DNA of 64,000 bases, from positions 3,348,118 through 3,412,117 of the forward strand of contig NC_016627.1 of assembly GCF_000237085.1 (NCBI RefSeq). The letters run 5' to 3'. The position numbers and the translations under genes were made by a program. The notes beneath the pieces were generated by a model, which made no database searches, was not told where the DNA came from, and was given only the letters and a program-made list of their open reading frames with translations. Source of the DNA: Acetivibrio clariflavus DSM 19732 (lineage in GTDB: Bacteria > Bacillota > Clostridia > Acetivibrionales > Acetivibrionaceae). Position 1 is the stretch's first letter, and each line of letters starts with the position of its first letter. Positions 35,478-44,802 of this stretch are shown here, in pieces.

Positions 35478-35978
35478 TTACCATCTATCCCTGTGAATCC
35501 TTGACGGATTGAATCTATCGGCAGGTTCTTTAGTCTCAGCCGGATAACCTAACGACATAATGCCTAAAGGAATCACATTTTGAGGAATATTCAAAAGTTC
35601 CTTCACCTTATTTACCCTCTCTTCCCTGGGGTATACTCCAAGCCATACCGCACCCAAACCGAGGTTATCTGCCATTAAAAGCATGTTCTGCATTGCAGCC
35701 GAGCAATCCTGTACCCAATATCCTTCATGTTTCTCCAAAGAAAGATCGCCACAAACAACAATGGCATGACTTGCCTCCTTAAGCATCTGTGAGTAGGGAT
35801 GAAATTTCGTTATATCAATCATAATGTTTTTATCGCTTATAACGATAAAATGCCATGGCTGCTGATTTCCGGCTGAAGGTGCTGCCATACCGGCTTTCAA
35901 AATTTCTTCAATTAAATCCTCCGAAACAATTTTATCTGTATATTTTCTTATACTTCTCCTATGGAAAATTGAATTCAT
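35478..35978 (-). CDS. Nitroreductase-family FMN oxidoreductase (copy 1)
   Basis: About 166 residues. The FMN-binding pattern is clear: FHRRSIRKYTDKIVSEDLIEEIL at the start, AAPSAGNQQPWHFIVISD at about 33-50, and LGLGAVWLGVYPREERV near 109-125. The end is LGIMSLGYPAETKEPADRF. Such proteins reduce nitro groups, quinones or flavins with NAD(P)H. GGAGGGG lies eight bases before the ATG at 35978; a TTG two codons earlier is less likely. A close relative is encoded about 190 bases upstream (36170-36691), suggesting tandem duplication followed by divergence. Confidence 0.9.
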   Translation of the reverse strand: MNSIFHRRSIRKYTDKIVSEDLIEEILKAGMAAPSAGNQQPWHFIVISDKNIMIDITKFHPYSQMLKEASHAIVVCGDLSLEKHEGYWVQDCSAAMQNMLLMADNLGLGAVWLGVYPREERVNKVKELLNIPQNVIPLGIMSLGYPAETKEPADRFNPSRIHRDRW

Positions 35979-36169
35979 GCCCAATACCCCTCCTTACATT
36001 TTATTTGTATGTTACATAAATTTATGTTCAAATTCCAGTCTCAATCATGAGCATAAATTCATTAGTTTTAATCACTAAGTCAGGAAATATGAAACCTTTT
36101 CAATGCTGACTAACAAAACCAACCTTTTTTATTTTGATTCAAAAGCCGTTTATATATGTACTCTGCTTG

Positions 36170-36691
36170 TTAATATTTGTTATAGTGCAGCTTTTCATAC
36201 ATTAAATCATCTTCGGAATAAGCGCTCTTTGCTTCCGCCGGGTATCCAACGGCAATCATGCACTCAACGTTGTAATTTGAAGGTATTCCAAGCACTTCTT
36301 TTACATAGTCTTCAGCTTTCAAATTTCCGGAATGGAATCTCTCCCTAATCTGTATCCAGCATGAGCCCAAGCCCAGAGATTGAGCTGTTAGCTGAATTAT
36401 AATTGAAGCAATGGAGGCATCCTCTATCCAGACATCACATTTCTCAGGATCCGCAACTACAACAATTCCCAAGGGTGCATTTTCAATAAATGATGAACTG
36501 TGCTCTCTTGCTTTAGACAGCTTTTTTAGCAATTCCTTATCAGTTACTGCAATAAATTCCCAAGGCCTTCTGGACCGTGATGAAGGAGCCAGCAAAGCAC
36601 TTTTTAGCAATATATCCATCTTATCCTTTTCCACTTCTCTGTCTTGAAATTTTCTGATACTTCTTCGGGATTTCAATAATTCGTACAACAT
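36170..36691 (-). CDS. Nitroreductase-family FMN oxidoreductase (copy 2)
   Basis: About 173 residues, paralogous to the next gene. Core motifs are LLKSRRSIRKFQDREVEKDKM, LAPSSRSRRPWEFIAVTDKE at about 33-52 and SLGLGSCWIQIRERFHSG. Compared with copy 1, the AGNQQ motif reads SRSRR, so FMN or substrate contacts may differ. Both a TTG (36697) and an ATG (36691) lie within reach of the AGGAGGAGG site; I list the ATG. The substrate is not predictable. It and copy 1 are in the same direction but 190 bases apart and may have separate promoters. Confidence 0.88.
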   Translation of the reverse strand: MLYELLKSRRSIRKFQDREVEKDKMDILLKSALLAPSSRSRRPWEFIAVTDKELLKKLSKAREHSSSFIENAPLGIVVVADPEKCDVWIEDASIASIIIQLTAQSLGLGSCWIQIRERFHSGNLKAEDYVKEVLGIPSNYNVECMIAVGYPAEAKSAYSEDDLMYEKLHYNKY

Positions 36692-36724
36692 TGCCAATTT
36701 TCCTCCTCCTGTTGTCAGAATAAT

Positions 36725-37186
36725 TCAAAGACACTTTATATTATTGCGATTCTTGGATATTAATGCTGCGGTACTTCTTATTATAAAGTATCCGACAACT
36801 CCTCCGAGTACATTCAATATAATGTCATCTATATCGCATGTACCCACAGCAAATACATATTGAAAAATCTCAATGGACAAAGTTGCCAAAAACACCACTG
36901 CAATAACTTTAGAAAAGCTTTTCATCCTACTGAAAACCATAGGCAGCAAAAAGCCCATTGGCACAAAAGCTGCAATATTTCCGGCAATATTTATCATAAC
37001 AAAATCCCAATTATATGATGACGTAAGAAATTTAACAATTGTTTTAAAAGGAATAAGGTTTATTCTCCGCTGAAAAACATTTCTGCCATAGGTATGGTCA
37101 AAAAAAGTCAAATATATTAAATAAAATAAATACAAAACAAACATAATTATGCCGATTAATCTTATTAACGTTTTATATTTTCTCAT
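36725..37186 (-). CDS. VanZ-family membrane protein
   Basis: 153 residues with four membrane segments. VanZ-like motifs are NLIPFKTIVKFL at about 42-53, NIAGNIAAFVPMGFLLPMVF at about 66-85, and IEIFQYVFAVGTCDIDDIILNVLGGVVGYF at about 110-139. This G-T-x-D-I-D-D-I-I-x-N element is the family hallmark. VanZ itself raises teicoplanin resistance, but most chromosomal members have no known role. AGAGG lies five bases before the ATG at 37186. The gene is divergent from the DtxR-type regulator. Confidence 0.9.
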   Translation of the reverse strand: MRKYKTLIRLIGIIMFVLYLFYLIYLTFFDHTYGRNVFQRRINLIPFKTIVKFLTSSYNWDFVMINIAGNIAAFVPMGFLLPMVFSRMKSFSKVIAVVFLATLSIEIFQYVFAVGTCDIDDIILNVLGGVVGYFIIRSTAALISKNRNNIKCL

Positions 37187-37305
37187 AGCAACCTCTAGAC
37201 CTTTATATTGTCTCAAATGCTTTACCCTTTAAATTAAAATTTAAACTATTTTTACAGCCATGTAATTCATGTAATTATAATATCACATTTAAAATGTAAA
37301 ATAAA

Positions 37306-37321
37306 TTCACCGCGTTGTGAA
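37306..37321. promoter_or_regulatory. Dyad TTCAC-N6-GTGAA in the vanZ/dtxR divergent region
   Basis: A perfect 5-base inverted repeat with a CG-rich centre sits in an otherwise AT-rich promoter region. The half-site GTTGTGAAT occurs again at 37381-37389, just before the regulator's start codon. This is the kind of arrangement expected of an autoregulatory operator, but it is seen only as a pattern. Confidence 0.35.
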
Positions 37322-37391
37322 TATAAATAATTAAGAAACTTTTCTAATTCCAAGAAAGTGCAATATAACACTTTGACAAGGTTGTGAATTA

Positions 37392-37871
37392 ATGAAGGAA
37401 ATATCGGAATTCCATACTGTTCGTGGATATCAACTGCTTGAACAGAATAAAAAGCTTTTAACTTCATCAATGGAAGATTATCTGGAGATGATATACAGAA
37501 ACAGCCTCATTGAAGGGTATATGCGTATAAATACCCTTTCTGAGCTTTTAAATGTGGCAGCATCCTCGGCTACAAAAATGGTTCAAAAATTGAACAGTTT
37601 AGGTCTGATTGACTATAAAAAATACGGTATTATTTCTTTGACGGAAGACGGAAAAGAACTTGGAAAATTTTTATTAGAAAGGCACAATATCATCGAATCG
37701 TTTCTAAAAAACCTCGGTGTGAAGGAAAATATACTTATTGAAACTGAATTAATCGAACATTATGTCTCAGTTTCAACACTGCAAAAGATAAGTACGTTCA
37801 ATAAATTTTTAGAGCTAAATCCCGATATTATGGAAAAATACAAGAAATTTTCTCAAAACTCAATGTCATAA
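37392..37871 (+). CDS. DtxR/MntR-family metal-dependent regulator
   Basis: 159 residues. The winged helix is at about 27-90 (SSMEDYLEMIYRNSLIEGYMRINTLSELLNVAASSATKMVQKLNSLGLIDYKKYGIISLTEDG) and is followed by a dimerisation/metal helix (LLERHNIIESFLKNLGV ... TELIEHYVS). This is the DtxR/MntR arrangement without the SH3-like third domain. The usual metal ligands (a Glu in ETE/E-x-E-H) are partly visible as ETELIEH. Manganese or iron control is expected, though no transporter gene adjoins. The ribosome binding site is weak (AAGGTTGTGAATTA). Confidence 0.85.
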   Translation: MKEISEFHTVRGYQLLEQNKKLLTSSMEDYLEMIYRNSLIEGYMRINTLSELLNVAASSATKMVQKLNSLGLIDYKKYGIISLTEDGKELGKFLLERHNIIESFLKNLGVKENILIETELIEHYVSVSTLQKISTFNKFLELNPDIMEKYKKFSQNSMS

Positions 37872-38240
37872 ATAGTTTGGTTGATTTTTCAATTTTTAAT
37901 ATCATAAGAATTTTAGCAATTTTTCTAAAAATAGTTATCCTCTCCACTACCCCAATATATTAACTATAAGCTGAATGGACTTTTCCATGCTCTAATATCC
38001 ACAGTATTCATTTTCAGCATTACTAGAGGTACGAAATGTAAAACTATTCACTTTCTATTGTGCAACTGTAGGTCCACCTATAGGCAGACCCACAACGAAT
38101 ACATTTTAAATATTACAAACTGTTATTTTTATTAAATAAAGATAAGAAGCATATACAAGTAATGCCATAATGACAGCATATATTATTTTCCTCAATTCAT
38201 TACTCCCATTTTTATGCTCTTACATCTACCATTACAACTG
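37872..38240. other. Intergenic region with an imperfect hairpin
   Basis: A 369-base region between convergent genes (regulator and DUF5050 lipoprotein). It holds one imperfect inverted repeat, TGTAGGTCCACC ... GGCAGACCCACA (38066-38093), and some AT tracts. No gene is supported. Confidence 0.45.
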
Positions 38241-40136
38241 TCAATACTCGAAATACACTCCTTGAATATCATTATTTTCTAAAAGAATAGGTTTTAAACA
38301 GAACCATGTTGTATAAACTTTCGAATCCTTTCTTTCCAGTTTCAATAAAATATCCCCTTCTCCATACGTTTCCAGCATATTGTCCGGTAAATAGGTTTCA
38401 AATACCAAATTAATTGCAGCTTTGTCCCCTACTACTTTTGTTCTTATCCTTTGTTTAGTTTGAAATCCGTTAATACTGATATCTCCATAATATTCATTAT
38501 TTTCCTTGTGGATTCTTATTGTATAAAACATGTTTTGGTCAGGGGGAACAAATTCCGAATATTTCAGAGTGCCTTCCCATGTTTGCAATTCTGCATCAAT
38601 ATCTCTTTTTACAGTTAGTACCCATAAATCCAGTTTATTGTCTTCATTAAAATATCCCCAAAAATTATATCCACCCATGTCATAATTAAAATACGTTTTT
38701 CCATTTTCTGGTCGCTTATTATAATTCTTTCCATAGAGTTCTTCCATTCTTTCAATTGGATCTCCAAATTTCAAACCCCGTTCTGTAGGAATATTGTCAT
38801 TAACATATATCTCGTAAATTTTCTCTTCTCTATCAAATTCTATTATATAATATCTCATATCAAATATTCTATTTCCATACCTCCAATCATAGGGATGAGA
38901 AGTTCTCTCTATTTCATATGTCTCTTCGCCCTTTTCATTCAGTAACCTTCTGACTTCCTCTATGGGCATTCCTAAATACAATGCTTTTTCTCCATATTTA
39001 GCCGCATTAAAAAGAACTTTGGGTAAATTCCCTCCATTATCATTAGCGGAATCTTTCGCTTCTTTATCTTCAACATTTTGATTTACGTTAGGATCAGCAT
39101 AATCCTCTTCTGACCCATCCAATTTAATTCTAAATGGGGCCATGTCATCTTTATGAAGATATATAAAATATATCCAATCTCCAACAATATGTATAAAAGG
39201 ACTACGAGTTTCACTTAATTTTTCTTTACCGCTTCCATCAGGCTTTATTCTATATAATTTTTCAAAATCAGATAAATTGCAATAGTATATCCATTTACCA
39301 TCGGTATTAAAATTAAATACTTTATCTTCTGTAATTAAACTTTTGTTATTGCCACTAATATCCATCATGTACATTTTGTCATTATGGTCAGTAAAGTATA
39401 TCCATTGATCATATAAAACAAATGAATGCATTTCCTCATCGGATATTCTGTTCTTTTCAGTTCCATCTGTTTTCATTTTGTAAAGATAACTTTTGTGTAT
39501 TACATCTCCCGGAACATATTCTTCAGATAAATAATATATCCAATTATCTTTTACTATCAAACTCTCAGCACAATCATCACTTAGTTTCTCTTTATTGCTC
39601 CCATCTATCTTCATTTTATATAAATCACCGTCAATTTTTCCGCCAACCACAAACCAAGTACTAAAATATATCCAGTCTCCCTGAACATATATGGTGCTAC
39701 ATCTCTCATCATGTAACATCATTCTTTGTGTTCCATCTTTTCTAGCTTTGTACAATTTATGACCATCAGATAGATTAATGTAATATATCCAATCCCCAAC
39801 AATATTAATGCCTTCTGCAGTGTCATCCAATATTTTAGTCGGTTCTGCCCAATCGTAATTGACTCTGTACAGTTTACAGTCAGCTTCTGTAAGATCAGGA
39901 GCAAAACCGTTTGTAAAATATATATATCCATTATCATATATTGCATATCCGCCATTTATCAAATTTCCATAACCGTTATTTTTCATCTCTTGATTTTGCA
40001 CTTTTCCCGTATTCTCAATACTTCCATTATTATTGTAACTGTCCTGATCTCTGTCTTTTATTACTCCATCTTTACCGCATCCACATAATAATGCCATTAG
40101 TATTGCTATAATTAAGCACAATTTTCTATATACCAT
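38241..40136 (-). CDS. Lipoprotein with DUF5050 beta-propeller
   Basis: 631 residues. A lipoprotein signal with lipobox LLCGC is at about 16-20 (mature Cys-20). Six or seven repeats of about 45 residues follow at 45-340. Each has a strand WIYYxN or WIYFxD, a K/R-x-D-G-T/S turn and a K-L/S end (for example DWIYYINLSDGHKLYKARKDG). This is the DUF5050 type of beta-propeller. A second domain (about 380-510, with ALYLGMPIEEVRRLLNEKG) and a C-terminal beta domain follow. It should be anchored outside the membrane. The ligand is unknown. It is one of several lipoprotein genes in a row. Confidence 0.8.
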   Translation of the reverse strand: MVYRKLCLIIAILMALLCGCGKDGVIKDRDQDSYNNNGSIENTGKVQNQEMKNNGYGNLINGGYAIYDNGYIYFTNGFAPDLTEADCKLYRVNYDWAEPTKILDDTAEGINIVGDWIYYINLSDGHKLYKARKDGTQRMMLHDERCSTIYVQGDWIYFSTWFVVGGKIDGDLYKMKIDGSNKEKLSDDCAESLIVKDNWIYYLSEEYVPGDVIHKSYLYKMKTDGTEKNRISDEEMHSFVLYDQWIYFTDHNDKMYMMDISGNNKSLITEDKVFNFNTDGKWIYYCNLSDFEKLYRIKPDGSGKEKLSETRSPFIHIVGDWIYFIYLHKDDMAPFRIKLDGSEEDYADPNVNQNVEDKEAKDSANDNGGNLPKVLFNAAKYGEKALYLGMPIEEVRRLLNEKGEETYEIERTSHPYDWRYGNRIFDMRYYIIEFDREEKIYEIYVNDNIPTERGLKFGDPIERMEELYGKNYNKRPENGKTYFNYDMGGYNFWGYFNEDNKLDLWVLTVKRDIDAELQTWEGTLKYSEFVPPDQNMFYTIRIHKENNEYYGDISINGFQTKQRIRTKVVGDKAAINLVFETYLPDNMLETYGEGDILLKLERKDSKVYTTWFCLKPILLENNDIQGVYFEY

Positions 40137-40177
40137 TTAACCACCCTTCAAACTCTATGATATAAATCATGTTAAAA

Positions 40178-40882
40178 CTATCGCAAATCAATAATAGCTC
40201 TTAAGTAAAATTCTCCATCTGTTTTTTCAAAAACAGCCCAATTTCCAATGATACTATAATTGACAATTTGGGACTCTCCAAGAACCATTTCTTTATCCTC
40301 AAGTTTTACAATATAAGAGCTATATTCATAACTGCTTAATTCTTCGCACAAATCTATGATATCGTCAGATGATGGCTCATATATATCATTTTCTACATCA
40401 TGGATAAAGTTAAAGCCATCAGAATCTAATTGGGATACCGGAAGCTCAATTATTGAAACCTTTTGGCTTTCTTTAAATAGGTCTTTTAGATCAATAGGAG
40501 TTTCACCACTAACTTCAAACTGAAGATTATCCTGAATCTCATCAATTGCGTATAAATTCCTTACATCTTTTCCCCTTGCTCCTAGTCCGGAACTGAAATT
40601 CCTCATAACTATGAGTCCTGCTGGACTGATAATTTCTTTTAATGCTGCTGCATCAGAGTTTTTAATCGCCAACAACATTTCTTCTATTACTTTTAAATCC
40701 TCTGCTTTACTAATTGTCTGTTGTGGTGTTGGTTCGGTTTCTGTATAATTTGCATTGTCATTTATACTATCATTACTACTATATTCACCGTTAAAATTAT
40801 CCTTTGTCTGTTTACATCCCGAAAACAATAAAAGTATTATACCAAGCACTATTGCAAATCTATATAACATTTTGCTGTTCAA
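40178..40882 (-). CDS. Hypothetical lipoprotein
   Basis: About 234 residues. The signal peptide has a hydrophobic core and lipobox LLFSGC, so the mature protein starts at Cys. A low-complexity Asn/Ser/Glu linker follows. The core (about 60-230) contains IEEMLLAIKNSDAAALKEIISPAG, a helical element common in small secreted DUF4878-like stress or NTF2-like domains. A TTG at 40882 follows AAAGGGTG; the ATG at 40870 is the alternative, and the longer frame to 40918 lacks support. It neighbours other lipoprotein genes in one orientation, but family relations between them are not obvious. Confidence 0.65.
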   Translation of the reverse strand: MNSKMLYRFAIVLGIILLLFSGCKQTKDNFNGEYSSNDSINDNANYTETEPTPQQTISKAEDLKVIEEMLLAIKNSDAAALKEIISPAGLIVMRNFSSGLGARGKDVRNLYAIDEIQDNLQFEVSGETPIDLKDLFKESQKVSIIELPVSQLDSDGFNFIHDVENDIYEPSSDDIIDLCEELSSYEYSSYIVKLEDKEMVLGESQIVNYSIIGNWAVFEKTDGEFYLRAIIDLR

Positions 40883-41037
40883 TAAAAAACACACCCTTTC
40901 ATTTCCAACCATAAACATTTTTTAATCAGAATTTCTGCATAATCTCTATTTGTAGCAATCTCAACTATGTTACTTTCCCTTCCGGGTTCGCTTATGTTTC
41001 CTGCTTTTTTAATTGATTTTAACTTTTATGATGCTGA

Positions 41038-42048
41038 TTAACTTATCCTGACAATATTTTCAATACTCCAAATATCATTTTCTTTGTTTAAAGTGAATTT
41101 ATATCTCTTGTTTCCTTCGACAGAAACTATAACATTAGCTTTTGCTCCGTTTTCTTTTGCGGCAATTTCTTGGTCACTCTCAAATTCCAATTTCTCAAAC
41201 GCCAAAGCTTCAAATAATTCCTCATTTGAAAAATCAATTCCCCCTCTGACATCCTGAGAGCATAGTTTGCCCAGTCTTTCACTTACTTCTTCCGATTTTT
41301 GAAATTCCAATACATTTAAAGCTATATACTCCCGAACAATTTCTTCAGGGGTATTTGGATATTCAGGCAATTCGACTTCCGTTTTTACCAATTCAAATTT
41401 TTGATTATTATATTCATAAATGTTTTTCACAGGATAATATAAAACATCATAACTCCACCGGTTTTGCACATATCCGTCAATTTTTCCATCATTGTCAGAG
41501 TCTATTATTTCATCACTGCCTGCCCCGGTTGGTGAAGCACTATAAGCGATTTCTTTAAATTCCTTGTCACCCAATTCAAATATACTGAACCCTACCAGAT
41601 TAGCCCCGTTTGTCAATCCGCAATATATGTACTTTTTTTCATCTCCGGCTAAAGATATAAGCTTTACTTCATATACTGCATAAATGCTTTCGGCGAAATT
41701 ATCACCAATTTGCTTTATTTCTCCGTCTATTTCCTTTAATACATATGCCTTTCCGATATAGGTTGATAATTTGTCTTCTCCTTCGGTTCCAATAGCCACA
41801 ATTACTTCATTGTTTCCATCCAAGTCTATATCTTCATCGGAATAAAACAGTATTTTTTCGTTATCTTCGATTAATTTTTCATTGATATAAGCCTTAATCA
41901 AATCAGAGGTATTTGAAGTTTTTTTAACTGCATTTTCAATTTGATTGTCATTTTTCTCATTGTCAACTTTATCAACAGTATTCCTACTGCATGATATAAG
42001 ATTCATTGATAATATTATTAAAACCAACATCGAAACAATTTTCTTCAT
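41038..42048 (-). CDS. Hypothetical lipoprotein with EF-hand-like/dockerin-like Asp motifs
   Basis: 336 residues. Signal peptide KKIVSMLVLIILSMNLISC ends in a lipobox. The middle has two Asp/Asn-rich segments, DEDIDLDGNNEVIVAIG and IDSDNDGKIDGYVQNR, which look like calcium-binding loops of the VCBS/FG-GAP or dockerin kind. A C-terminal domain (about 225-336, EIVREYIALNVLEFQKSEE and VSVEGNKRYKFTLNKENDIWSI) resembles an NTF2-like/DUF4829 fold. It should be surface-anchored and could bind Ca2+. There is no known family name. Confidence 0.65.
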   Translation of the reverse strand: MKKIVSMLVLIILSMNLISCSRNTVDKVDNEKNDNQIENAVKKTSNTSDLIKAYINEKLIEDNEKILFYSDEDIDLDGNNEVIVAIGTEGEDKLSTYIGKAYVLKEIDGEIKQIGDNFAESIYAVYEVKLISLAGDEKKYIYCGLTNGANLVGFSIFELGDKEFKEIAYSASPTGAGSDEIIDSDNDGKIDGYVQNRWSYDVLYYPVKNIYEYNNQKFELVKTEVELPEYPNTPEEIVREYIALNVLEFQKSEEVSERLGKLCSQDVRGGIDFSNEELFEALAFEKLEFESDQEIAAKENGAKANVIVSVEGNKRYKFTLNKENDIWSIENIVRIS

Positions 42049-42129
42049 TCTTAAAATCCCCCGTTATAATCCTTTATTAATATTAAATTCTGTAATGCTT
42101 TAATTACGTTTAATAGGATGAAAGGAAGC

Positions 42130-43596
42130 CTATTCTTTTGCATTTTTTAGGCTAACTACCCTAACCAAATCCGCACTTGTCATTATCTGTCTATAACCTA
42201 TTGAGTAGTTATCTATTACAATTTCCGCTTCACCGGATTCCTTTGGCAAAAGCTTATGTGCTATTTCCGTATTATTAATCAATATAGTTTTTTCATCAGC
42301 AAAGTTTTCAAATACAGGTATAATTTTTCTCGATTCTTCATCCAAAGTAATGACACATCCATATCCGTCACCGGTATAATCCCATTCGTATACTCCTTTA
42401 ACGGTTATTTCTCCTGAAAATGTTATATCACCTATCATTTCGGAATTTTTTTCTATACTTTTTACAGTTAGGGAACCTATTTTTTGTCCGACATGTACCG
42501 TATCTTCATCTACTAAATAATTTTCAACTTCACCCTCAAAAACTTTCTTCATCCCGTACAATTTTCCGTCAATAACAACAATAATTTTATCCCCGACTAT
42601 ATAAAACTCTCCTCCAAAAGCTTCCCACTTTTCCTGCTTTTCATCATCTCTAAATATCACTATTTTGTTTGCAAAATCCACGTCTATGTTATTTTTGTCA
42701 AGATACTGTCGTAAATCATCACCAAAGCTTTCCCTACCCAACTTTTCAATTAAATACTTCGGATTATTTAACCCTTTCGGCCCACATCTACAAAACAGCG
42801 GCATATATATAAACTGCTTACTCAAATATTTCAAGCTTTCTTCCGGTGTAAATCCATGTACAGTTACTGGTTCGATAAATTCCCATATACCGTAAAAATT
42901 CTCACTATTTTCGGAAATATTTATATTTGACTGTTCCTCGCTTTCCTGTTTGTTATATTTTCCCAAATCCAACTCCACTAAATCCCTACCTGCACCAAAT
43001 CCGCTCCTATAGCTAATCATTCCCTTTTCTTTTTCCCAAATTATAGTTTCAAAGTACCCCGATTCAACCAGGTCATTGTACGAATGATATTTTCTGACAT
43101 CCCCTTTAACTTCTAAATATCGATGTAGACCTCTTTCTTCTCCCAATTCGTCGTTTATTTCTCCATCCTGACAAACAATCACGCTATCTTCGGGCAATTG
43201 CCCGTTGTCTTTTATTTTTCTAAGATTTCCTTCAGTTGGTTCAATTTTATAAATCTTATCTTTTTGAACATAAAAATAGCCTAAACTCAAACGTTCCTCC
43301 GGAACCTCCATTATCCCATCTATTCTCAATTCATAAACTATCCCATCTTCCAACTTAGCTACTTCATTTATATTAAGTTTTACATCTTTCTCTACTATAT
43401 CATCAAATATAAACTTTCCTTTATAATTCAACTGTTCAACATTAGGGTTGAAAAAGGGATTATTAACACTCGAGCTATTTTCTGCTTGAATATTTTCCCT
43501 GTTCGAATTTTCATCCGCATTTGGTATATTGGCTTTATTGCAGCCAAAAGCAAATAAAAGGCCAAACACTAAAACCATTGCAAGAGCTTTTCTCAT
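42130..43596 (-). CDS. Hypothetical lipoprotein, 488 aa
   Basis: Signal peptide MRKALAMVLVFGLLFAFGC with a clear lipobox (Cys-19), followed by an Asn/Glu-rich linker and a beta-rich protein of about 440 residues. No enzyme motif is seen. Repeats such as DGIMEVPEERLSLGYFYVQKDKIYKIEPTEGN and GEFYIVGDKIIVVIDGKLYGMK suggest beta-propeller or beta-sandwich layers similar to, but not the same as, the DUF5050 gene. The ATG is preceded by a GGAGGTAACATAATA site. It is the upstream gene of the four-lipoprotein run. Confidence 0.65.
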   Translation of the reverse strand: MRKALAMVLVFGLLFAFGCNKANIPNADENSNRENIQAENSSSVNNPFFNPNVEQLNYKGKFIFDDIVEKDVKLNINEVAKLEDGIVYELRIDGIMEVPEERLSLGYFYVQKDKIYKIEPTEGNLRKIKDNGQLPEDSVIVCQDGEINDELGEERGLHRYLEVKGDVRKYHSYNDLVESGYFETIIWEKEKGMISYRSGFGAGRDLVELDLGKYNKQESEEQSNINISENSENFYGIWEFIEPVTVHGFTPEESLKYLSKQFIYMPLFCRCGPKGLNNPKYLIEKLGRESFGDDLRQYLDKNNIDVDFANKIVIFRDDEKQEKWEAFGGEFYIVGDKIIVVIDGKLYGMKKVFEGEVENYLVDEDTVHVGQKIGSLTVKSIEKNSEMIGDITFSGEITVKGVYEWDYTGDGYGCVITLDEESRKIIPVFENFADEKTILINNTEIAHKLLPKESGEAEIVIDNYSIGYRQIMTSADLVRVVSLKNAKE

Positions 43597-43939
43597 TATT
43601 ATGTTACCTCCGTCTTAATTTTGATTCTTAGACAAAAATTCAATTGCATAATTATCCAATTTTACGTAACCAATACAATTATCATAATTAAAGTTTAGTT
43701 AATAATCAATATTTATCGTTTTAAGAAACTATAAAGCTATGAGAACTCTCAGGAGGTACTAAAGCCGATTTGGATATAAAAAAGATGAGAACAACTTAGA
43801 TTGAAAACTAAGTTGTTTGGACAGATTAGGATTAAATCTATAAATAAGCTGGCAAAATATTTGATATTTAGTATAATTATAATGTAACCAAATAATAATT
43901 AATTTAAACAAAATCAAGTATCGTTAGGAGGACAAATAT
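43597..43939. other. Intergenic region
   Basis: A 343-base AT-rich region with one short hairpin (ACAACTTAG 43791-43799 with CTAAGTTGT 43808-43816) and an orphan AGGAGG at 43751-43756. The orphan site has no ORF of any length after it. Nothing else is seen. Confidence 0.4.
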
Positions 43940-44069
43940 ATGAAAGAGTTGTTACCAATACGGTTTATTTCATCGGAATGTAGATGTTGAAGAATTCAAA
44001 TTCAGAGATCTTATAAATCAAAAACTTAAAGAATATGAAAGTAAAAAATCTGATAATAAAGAGAGTTGA
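43940..44069 (+). pseudogene. Small broken gene (frameshift)
   Basis: An excellent start, AGGAGG (43926-43931) then ATG (43940), leads into only 16 codons before TGA. A second frame opens at 43977 with NVDVEEFKFRDLINQKLKEY and stops at TGA 44067-44069. The 130-base span is one base too long for a single frame, so a +1 shift near 43975 probably broke a gene of about 42 codons. The second fragment's stop lies just before the start of the tubby-like gene. The family is not recognised. Confidence 0.45.
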
Positions 44070-44074
44070 ATAAT

Positions 44075-44698
44075 ATGATAATTAACATGAATCAAACAAG
44101 AACTTTCGGTGGTGCTGATTTTGTTTTCTCCACTATCGACAATTATGTTATTTATACATCTGAAGTTCGTTTGGCTATAATGGGCATGCCTCGTATCACC
44201 CTGATTAAGAACAATGAGCCAGTTCTCTTATTAAGAAATAAAGATAAAAATCCTTTTTCACAAGCTTTTAAAAGGAATTATAAATTATTTGATATAATAA
44301 AACCCGATGGAGAAACATGCGGAAAGCTTTCTCACAGATTTGTAGGAAAGTTTTTGTCCGGTTACACATATGAGGAGATTACTTTTAATTCAGAAGTTTA
44401 CAACTGCTATGATGTCGGAATGGGCAAAGAAGGTACATTTGTCTGTATATATTCGGGTGATGAGCAAATTGCAATGATAGAAAAACCACCTGTAGTTTAT
44501 GACAACAAGGATTTTTACAAAATATATATAAAGGATGACAGACACGCAGAAATTGTATGCCTTTTTGCCACATACTATGACCATTCTACAGCTGGGAATT
44601 ACAATGAAATTACAACAAAAGAAATAAATTATAGATACACAACGAATAAGGAACTAAAAAGCAAGTATAATCCTCTATTTAAGGAATTGTGCAACTAA
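44075..44698 (+). CDS. LURP-one/tubby-like beta-barrel protein (probable)
   Basis: 207 residues, beta-rich with no signal peptide. The arrangement resembles the scramblase/LURP-one-related (tubby C-terminal-like) fold: a hydrophobic start TFGGADFVFSTIDNYVIYTSEVRLAI, then MPRITLIKNNEPVLLLRNKDKNPFS, FDIIKPDGETCGKLSHRFVGK and a late strand FYKIYIKDDRHAEIVCLFATYYD. Proposed roles in that superfamily are membrane lipid interaction; nothing more specific can be said. The start at the ATG (44075) follows GAGAG weakly; a TTG three codons earlier is possible. It follows a broken gene immediately. Confidence 0.45.
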   Translation: MIINMNQTRTFGGADFVFSTIDNYVIYTSEVRLAIMGMPRITLIKNNEPVLLLRNKDKNPFSQAFKRNYKLFDIIKPDGETCGKLSHRFVGKFLSGYTYEEITFNSEVYNCYDVGMGKEGTFVCIYSGDEQIAMIEKPPVVYDNKDFYKIYIKDDRHAEIVCLFATYYDHSTAGNYNEITTKEINYRYTTNKELKSKYNPLFKELCN

Positions 44699-44802
44699 TT
44701 GCCAAACTGGAAGGTTCAGGCATTGTCCATGGAAGCGAATTCAGCAAACCTATTTAACAATGACTATATAAAATAATCTATAGTAATGGAGGATTAATGT
44801 AA

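Noticed and set aside
36170-36691. The two nitroreductases as a mobile duplication
   Set aside because: They differ clearly (including in the FMN motif) and lack flanking repeats, so an old duplication is more likely.
38066-38093. Imperfect hairpin as an IS terminal repeat
   Set aside because: No transposase fragment, no target duplication and only one copy; probably a weak structural hairpin.
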